From Mycobacterium sp. IS-1590 (lineage in GTDB: Bacteria; Actinomycetota; Actinomycetes; Mycobacteriales; Mycobacteriaceae), in the NCBI RefSeq assembly GCF_001500025.1, contig NZ_LQIW01000049.1, positions 62,001 through 126,000 on the forward strand: a DNA stretch of 64,000 bases, in the 5' to 3' direction. How positions within the stretch are numbered: the first letter of the stretch is position 1; each line of letters opens with the position of its first letter. The translations under genes and the position numbers were made by a program. Positions 59,127-64,000 of the stretch are shown piece by piece. The notes below the pieces were generated by a model. The model saw only the letters and a program-made list of their open reading frames with translations. It was not told the origin of the DNA and ran no database searches.

Positions 59127-59726
59127 TCAGCTCCAGGAGTATTCGGCGCGAAGCCGGGCGGCCACCACCTCGAACTTCTCCCGGGCGAGGATCGCCCCTT
59201 CGCGGCGGATGCCGTCTTCGGGGACGTCGAGCACCCGGTCGAGCCGAACCCAACTGGCTCGCCCCTCGTAATCCCAGGTGCCGGTGCCGATGCCCACCCA
59301 ATCCGGGTCGTCTCGGTGGTGGTCCCGGCTGGAGAGCATCAGCCCGAGCAGCGTCGAACGGTCGCGGCCCACCACCAGGACCGGTCGGTCCTTGCCCTGC
59401 GTCGGGTCGTCCTCGTAGACCACCCACGTCCACACGATCTCGCCCGGGTCGGCGCGGCCGTCGAGGTCGGGGGCGTACACCACCTTGCGGGCGCGGTGGG
59501 CGGTCGGCACGAAGTTGCGGCTGACCGGTCGTCCGGTCGTGATCGCCGGCGCCTCGTCTCTTGCCGTGCCGGCGATCGCGTCCAGGCCGATCCTGATGCC
59601 CTGCTGGATACCGCGCTGCACGGTGTCGGACTGACCGATCTGACGGATGATCTTCGGTGCCTCGTTGAACACCAGATTCTCGGCAAACCTCTGGAATGTC
59701 TGCAGGGGTCTCCAGGGCGCAGGCAT
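59127..59726 (-). CDS. PemK/MazF-like protein with N-terminal extension
   Basis: 199 residues. The C-terminal about 120 residues resemble the PemK/MazF endoribonuclease fold (PGEIVWTWVVYEDDPTQGKDRPVLVVGRD, then VGIGTGTWDYEGRASWVRLDRV). The first about 70 residues are helical and not part of the toxin fold. No antitoxin gene is adjacent. It corresponds to Rv2405. The start was placed at ATG 59726 because TATGCT lies 7 bases upstream; an ATG four codons earlier is possible. It may be a housekeeping regulator rather than a toxin. Confidence 0.8.
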   Translation of the reverse strand: MPAPWRPLQTFQRFAENLVFNEAPKIIRQIGQSDTVQRGIQQGIRIGLDAIAGTARDEAPAITTGRPVSRNFVPTAHRARKVVYAPDLDGRADPGEIVWTWVVYEDDPTQGKDRPVLVVGRDRSTLLGLMLSSRDHHRDDPDWVGIGTGTWDYEGRASWVRLDRVLDVPEDGIRREGAILAREKFEVVAARLRAEYSWS

Positions 59727-59739
59727 ATTTCCGAGCATA
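59727..59739 (-). promoter_or_regulatory. leaderless -10 element of the PemK-like gene
   Basis: Minus strand TATGCT (59739-59734), 7 bases, ATG 59726. Confidence 0.5.
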
Positions 59740-59762
59740 AGCGAGGCCCGCACCGCGCGATT

Positions 59763-61673
59763 GTGTGCTCAGGCCACGGCCTGGATACGCTGGTGGCACC
59801 CGAAGTCCCCGTTCACCAGGAGATTCCCATCAGCACTTTCGCCGATCAGACCTTCACGGCGCCGGCGCAGATCCGGAACTTCTGCATCATCGCCCACATC
59901 GATCACGGCAAGTCGACGCTGGCCGACCGGATGCTGCAACTCACCGGCGTCGTGGCCGATCGTGACATGCGCGCGCAGTACCTCGACCGGATGGACATCG
60001 AGCGTGAGCGCGGTATCACGATCAAGGCGCAGAACGTGCGGCTGCCCTGGAAGCTTGGCGACGAGGACTACGTGCTGCATCTGATCGACACCCCCGGCCA
60101 CGTCGACTTCACCTATGAGGTGTCGCGTGCGCTGGAGGCGTGCGAGGGCGCGGTGCTGCTCGTCGACGCCGCCCAGGGGATCGAGGCGCAGACGCTGGCG
60201 AACCTCTACCTGGCCCTGGATCGCGACCTGCACATCATCCCGGTGCTCAACAAGATCGACCTGCCCGCGGCCGACCCCGACCGGTACGCGGCCGAACTCG
60301 CCCACATCATCGGTTGCGAGCCCGAAGACGTGCTGCGGGTCTCCGGAAAGACCGGCGTCGGCGTGGCCGACCTGCTCGACCACGTCGTGCGCGAGGTGCC
60401 GCCGCCGGTCGGCGACGCAGACGCCCCCGCCCGGGCGATGATCTTCGACTCGGTCTACGACACCTACCGCGGCGTGGTGACCTACGTCCGCGTCGTCGAC
60501 GGCAGGATCGTGCCTCGCGAACGCATCAAGATGATGTCCACCGGCGCCCACCACGAGCTGCTCGAAGTGGGCATCGTCTCGCCCGAACCCAAGGCCTCCG
60601 CAGGTCTGGGGGTCGGTGAGGTCGGCTACCTCATCACCGGCGTGAAGGACGTGCGCCAGTCCAAGGTCGGTGACACCGTGACGACCGCGCGCCACGGCGC
60701 GGCCGAACCGCTCACCGGATACCGCGAGCCGCGACCGATGGTGTACTCGGGGCTGTATCCCGTTGACGGCTCGGACTATCCGGACCTGCGCGATGCGCTG
60801 GACAAGCTGCAACTCAACGATGCGGCTTTGACGTATGAGCCCGAAACGTCGGTGGCGCTCGGATTCGGTTTCCGCAGCGGCTTTCTGGGCCTGCTGCACA
60901 TGGAGATCACCCGCGAGCGCCTCGAGCGCGAGTTCAACCTCGACCTGATCTCCACATCGCCCAACGTCGTGTATCGCGTTGTGCAGGAAGATGGTTCGGA
61001 GGTCACCGTGACCAATCCGTCGGACTGGCCGGACGGCAAGATCCGCACGGTCTACGAGCCGATCGTCAAGACCACGATCATCGCGCCCAGCGAGTTCATC
61101 GGAACCATCATGGAGCTGTGCCAGTCGCGGCGCGGTGAACTCGGCGGCATGGATTACCTCTCCCCGGAACGGGTGGAGCTGCGTTACACGATGCCGTTGG
61201 GCGAGATCATCTTCGACTTCTTCGACGCGCTGAAATCACGCACCCGCGGCTACGCCAGCCTGGATTACGAGGAGGCCGGTGAGCAGGAGGCCGACCTGGT
61301 CAAGGTCGACATCCTGCTGCAGGGCGAGGCGGTCGACGCGTTCAGCGCGATCGTGCACAAGGAGTCGGCGTACGCCTACGGCAACAAGATGACCACCAAG
61401 CTCAAGGAGCTGATTCCGCGCCAGCAGTTCGAGGTTCCGGTGCAGGCGGCGATCGGTTCGAAGATCATAGCTCGCGAAAACATCCGCGCGATCCGCAAAG
61501 ACGTGCTATCGAAGTGCTATGGCGGGGACATCACCCGCAAGCGCAAGCTGCTCGAGAAGCAGAAGGAAGGCAAGAAGCGGATGAAGACCATCGGCCGGGT
61601 CGAGGTGCCCCAGGAGGCGTTCGTCGCCGCCCTGTCCACCGACTCGTCGGCCGCCGACAAGGCCAAGAAGTAG
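59763..61673 (+). CDS. lepA: elongation factor 4 (LepA)
   Basis: 636 residues if read from GTG 59763. The GTPase domain has IIAHIDHGKSTLADRM (G1), RERGITIKAQ (G2), DTPGHVDF (G3) and NKIDLPAAD (G4); the C-terminal domain ends in a Lys-rich tail (GKKRMKTIGRVEVP). LepA back-translocates stalled ribosomes. The start is uncertain: the best ribosome-binding site, AGGAGA at 59818-59823, is 5 bases before an in-frame ATC (59829), not a standard start; GTGs at 59763 and 59793 lack such sites. The family core begins about 14 codons after the ATC. Confidence 0.93.
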   Translation: MCSGHGLDTLVAPEVPVHQEIPISTFADQTFTAPAQIRNFCIIAHIDHGKSTLADRMLQLTGVVADRDMRAQYLDRMDIERERGITIKAQNVRLPWKLGDEDYVLHLIDTPGHVDFTYEVSRALEACEGAVLLVDAAQGIEAQTLANLYLALDRDLHIIPVLNKIDLPAADPDRYAAELAHIIGCEPEDVLRVSGKTGVGVADLLDHVVREVPPPVGDADAPARAMIFDSVYDTYRGVVTYVRVVDGRIVPRERIKMMSTGAHHELLEVGIVSPEPKASAGLGVGEVGYLITGVKDVRQSKVGDTVTTARHGAAEPLTGYREPRPMVYSGLYPVDGSDYPDLRDALDKLQLNDAALTYEPETSVALGFGFRSGFLGLLHMEITRERLEREFNLDLISTSPNVVYRVVQEDGSEVTVTNPSDWPDGKIRTVYEPIVKTTIIAPSEFIGTIMELCQSRRGELGGMDYLSPERVELRYTMPLGEIIFDFFDALKSRTRGYASLDYEEAGEQEADLVKVDILLQGEAVDAFSAIVHKESAYAYGNKMTTKLKELIPRQQFEVPVQAAIGSKIIARENIRAIRKDVLSKCYGGDITRKRKLLEKQKEGKKRMKTIGRVEVPQEAFVAALSTDSSAADKAKK

Positions 61674-61678
61674 ACGGC

Positions 61679-62398
61679 GTGCGCGCGGCGGCGATGACGG
61701 CGGCGGTGGTCGGCGCATGCGCGATCCTCGCGGGCTGTTCGGCGCCCGCCGGAGACGCCCCCTCCCCGCGGATCGCCGAGGTCGTCAAACCGTCGCCCAA
61801 CCGGATGCTCGACCAGGCGCTGCCCACGGCCGAGGAGCTGACCACGATGTTCGGCACCGGCGGCTTCATGGGCCAGGTCGTCGAAGGCGGCGCCGACATG
61901 CTGCTGCAGGGTGTGCGCGAGGTCGAGGCCACACCGCTCGACTGTGTCAGCACCGGATACCGGCTGGAGAAGGTGGTGTATCAGGCCAGTCCGGTGCGCT
62001 CGATGGTCAGCCAGTCGTGGGCCGGTGGTGACGCCGACGGCCCCACCGTCACCGGGTTCTTCGGGGTGGTCGAGTTCATCGACGCCGACGCAGCACAGGA
62101 GTTCTTCGCCGCGTCGGCCGACAAGTGGCACCGATGCAACGGCCAGACGCTGGTGCTGAACCAACCCGACCGCGGTGCACAGGGTTCCAGCCGGATCACC
62201 GAGGTGCGCGTCGGCGACGAGATCGTCTCGGCGGTGGTGATGCAGGATGCCGGGTCGACGCTTCAGCGGGCCCTCGGCGTGGCCGGCGATTGCATCGTGG
62301 AGGTGGAGATCACCGACGTCGCCGGGCCCAGCCCCAGCGGCGCCCGGCAGGCGACCGCGGTCGCCGACCTGATGATGGGCAAGATCGGGCCGTCCTGA
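61679..62398 (+). CDS. lipoprotein with PknH-like extracellular sensor domain
   Basis: 239 residues. A short signal peptide with lipobox LAGC places it on the outer face of the membrane. The body resembles the PknH-type sensor domain found in many mycobacterial lipoproteins, with conserved cysteines (LDCVSTGYRLE, WHRCNGQTL, GDCIVEVEI). It starts 5 bases after lepA (GTG). It is comparable in position to lppR (Rv2403c); ligand unknown. Confidence 0.82.
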   Translation: MRAAAMTAAVVGACAILAGCSAPAGDAPSPRIAEVVKPSPNRMLDQALPTAEELTTMFGTGGFMGQVVEGGADMLLQGVREVEATPLDCVSTGYRLEKVVYQASPVRSMVSQSWAGGDADGPTVTGFFGVVEFIDADAAQEFFAASADKWHRCNGQTLVLNQPDRGAQGSSRITEVRVGDEIVSAVVMQDAGSTLQRALGVAGDCIVEVEITDVAGPSPSGARQATAVADLMMGKIGPS

Positions 62399-62462
62399 GA
62401 GCACGCCCGACGAAATTGTCGGCCACGCCGCGAATGTGCCCGAAGTCGGTCACAATAACGCG

Positions 62463-63170
62463 GTGACTCGATTCGGCACGGCCTCGCGGCTGTGCGCCGC
62501 GGGTGTCGTCCTGGCGACGTCGGCTGTGTTGGCGGGCTGTGTGAGCACCGTCGCGGGCATCGCGGTGCGCGGCCAGGCCGGGCGTGTCGACGTGCCGGAG
62601 CTGACGGCGGCCAAGCTCGACGACGTGTTGCTCACCATCGGTGAATTGAACGGCATCATGGGCTCGACCACGATGAAGGTCACGAGCGAACTGGAGGAGA
62701 TGACCGATCATTCCGACGACGTGTCGGATCCCGAGTGTTTGGGCGCGATGTACGGCGCCGAGGGCCCGGTGTACGCAGGCAGCGGATGGACCGACGTGCG
62801 CGACCAGGTGGCGCGCGAACCCGGCGACGACAACAACCACTGGGTCGAACAGACCGCGGTGCTGTACACCTCGGCCGAGGAGGCGCAGCGTTTCTTCGAC
62901 AAATCCAGGGGGGCATGGGAAGGTTGCGCCAATTCCACTGTCGTGGTGGGAAGTTCGGGCGACTCGTACCTGTGGGAACTCAGTGAGGTCCGCACCGACG
63001 ACACGATGATCACTCAGGCCACGACGCAACAGGATGCCGACGGGTGGGCCTGCCAGCATGCGCTGTCGACCGCGTCGAACCTGACCGTCGAGGCGTGGGC
63101 GTGCAGTTACTCGATCGGCGACGAGGCGGCCACCATCGCGCAGGACATGCTCGCCAACGCGGCGAAGTAA
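62463..63170 (+). CDS. second lipoprotein with PknH-like sensor domain
   Basis: 235 residues. The signal peptide ends in lipobox LAGC. After a short linker the sensor domain has cysteines at DPECLGAM, WEGCANST, WACQHAL and WACSYSI, pairs likely to form disulfides. It is a distant paralogue of the preceding gene: same size class and architecture, low sequence similarity by eye. GTG start with CACAAT 6 bases upstream, a weak -10 candidate. Confidence 0.8.
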   Translation: MTRFGTASRLCAAGVVLATSAVLAGCVSTVAGIAVRGQAGRVDVPELTAAKLDDVLLTIGELNGIMGSTTMKVTSELEEMTDHSDDVSDPECLGAMYGAEGPVYAGSGWTDVRDQVAREPGDDNNHWVEQTAVLYTSAEEAQRFFDKSRGAWEGCANSTVVVGSSGDSYLWELSEVRTDDTMITQATTQQDADGWACQHALSTASNLTVEAWACSYSIGDEAATIAQDMLANAAK

Positions 63171-63288
63171 CGACCGCTGCACCGAGACTGGGTTTTTGAC
63201 GAGGTGGTGGTTCCACCGTTCCTTCACACCCCTGCACGCTCCGTTAAGTCCGATGGCCCGGTGGTGGGTCGCGAACCACAATGGCCGT

Positions 63289-64000
63289 ATGCTTCCGGTT
63301 CTCGACCTCACCGACGCGGATACCCGACCCGACCGGTTCCGGTCCCGCTTGCGCGAAGCCGCGCACGACGCCGGGTTCTTCTACCTGGTGGGGCATGGTG
63401 TTGCGCGCGCGCAGATGGAACTCGTACTCGGTCTCGCGCGCGAGTTCTTCGCCCTGCCGGCGGAGGCGAAGAACGAGATCAGCCAGCTGAAAAGCCCGCA
63501 GTTCCGGGGGTATTCGCGCATCGGCGGTGAGCTGACCAATGGCCGGGTCGACTGGCGCGAGCAGATCGACATCGGTCCGGAGCGGCCGGTCATCGAGGGG
63601 GCCGAGGGCTACTGGCGGCTGCAGGGCCCCAACCTGTGGCCGTCGGCGCCAGCGGGTTTCCGGGCCGCCTTCGAAGGCTGGACCGACGCCCTGTCCCTGG
63701 TTGGGCTCCGGTTGTTGCGGCACTGGGCGGTGTCGCTGGGCGCGGCCGAGAACACCTTCGACGCGGCCTTTGCCGACCGACCCGCCACCTTGCTGAAGGT
63801 GGTGCGATATCCCGGCACCGCCGACACCTCGCAGGGCGTGGGCGCGCACAAGGATTCCGGTGTGCTGACCCTGCTGCTGGTGGAGCAGGGATCCGAAGGC
63901 CTGCAGGTCGAGGACGCCGCAGGGGAGTGGATCGACGTGCCCCCGCTGCCCGACGCGTTGATCGTCAACATCGGTGAACTGCTCGAGGTCGCCACGGGGG
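63289..64000 (+). CDS. isopenicillin N synthase-like 2-oxoglutarate/Fe(II) oxygenase, 5' part
   Basis: The gene runs off the right edge; 237 residues are visible. The N-terminal DIOX_N region (LPVLDLTDADT.. REAAHDAGFFYLVGHGV) and the metal motif AHKDSGVLTLL (His and Asp, about residues 186-188) identify the non-haem iron family; the distal histidine and the RxS motif should lie beyond the window. The ATG at 63289 gives the standard family start. A CACAAT sequence 6 bases upstream may be a -10. Substrate unknown. Confidence 0.85.
   Translation, partial: MLPVLDLTDADTRPDRFRSRLREAAHDAGFFYLVGHGVARAQMELVLGLAREFFALPAEAKNEISQLKSPQFRGYSRIGGELTNGRVDWREQIDIGPERPVIEGAEGYWRLQGPNLWPSAPAGFRAAFEGWTDALSLVGLRLLRHWAVSLGAAENTFDAAFADRPATLLKVVRYPGTADTSQGVGAHKDSGVLTLLLVEQGSEGLQVEDAAGEWIDVPPLPDALIVNIGELLEVATG

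Noticed and set aside
1..64000. tRNA, rRNA, CRISPR, insertion sequence or prophage
   Set aside because: Read through on both strands, no such element was recognised; gene order is that of a conserved mycobacterial chromosome backbone.

Overview
The window looks like a fast-growing mycobacterium (Mycolicibacterium type). The DNA is GC-rich and densely packed, with many 4-bp ATGA/GTGA stop-start overlaps. Gene order follows the M. tuberculosis block running from clpP1/clpP2 (Rv2461c/Rv2460c) down to lepA (Rv2404c), read here left to right. Locus comparisons are from memory of that genome, not from a search. I saw no rRNA, tRNA, CRISPR array or insertion sequence.

Layout. 1-2.9 kb: Clp protease (clpP1 3' end, clpP2, a small secreted protein, clpX), followed by a 60-bp tandem repeat that starts inside clpX. 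3.2-5.3 kb: an MFS transporter converging on and overlapping fdhD. 5.9-9.5 kb: 2-oxoacid:ferredoxin oxidoreductase korAB and mobA. 9.5-10.6 kb: about 1 kb without a gene. 10.6-11.6 kb: two tandem rpf genes separated by a near-perfect intrinsic terminator. 11.6-16.8 kb: VOC protein, FAD monooxygenase, S9 peptidase and a saccharopine-dehydrogenase-like reductase. 16.8-28.5 kb: housekeeping run valS, folC, DUF4233, ndk, rne, rplU, rpmA, obg, proB. 28.5-35.5 kb: accessory block with an unknown protein, a sirtuin, a helical-bundle protein, a molybdopterin oxidoreductase and a nicotinamidase-like hydrolase on the minus strand, divergent from nadE. 35.5-38.2 kb: methyltransferase, CmtR-like regulator, crotonase, ribokinase. 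38.3-45.3 kb: proA, MoxR and VWA pair, nadD, rsfS, gpgP, octT, degV. 45.3-49.5 kb: ArsR/SRPBCC/DinB operon, a DapB-fold protein, a frameshifted SDR and a membrane protein. 49.6-53.2 kb: comEA, comEC, holA, rpsT. 53.4-57.8 kb: ATP-grasp, alpha-E and transglutaminase cluster and an RNase Z-like hydrolase. 58-64 kb: CBS protein, GNAT, PemK-like toxin fold, lepA, two lipoproteins and a 2OG-Fe(II) oxygenase cut by the window end.

Most unusual region: 28.5-35.5 kb. A Mo-bisPGD oxidoreductase keeps the cysteine expected to bind molybdenum but has lost the N-terminal 4Fe-4S cysteines (two aligned positions are Asp). It sits in an apparent operon with a small helical protein, a sirtuin and a nicotinamidase-like hydrolase, back to back with NAD synthetase. 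NAD turnover genes and an iron-sulfur-free molybdoenzyme therefore appear together; fdhD and mobA, which serve molybdoenzymes, lie elsewhere in the window.

Regulation. At least a dozen genes have a TANNNT -10 element ending 6-8 bases before the start codon, the arrangement expected for leaderless mycobacterial transcripts. Two metalloregulator-type genes (cmtR-like and ArsR/SRPBCC) have clear dyad operators overlapping such promoters.
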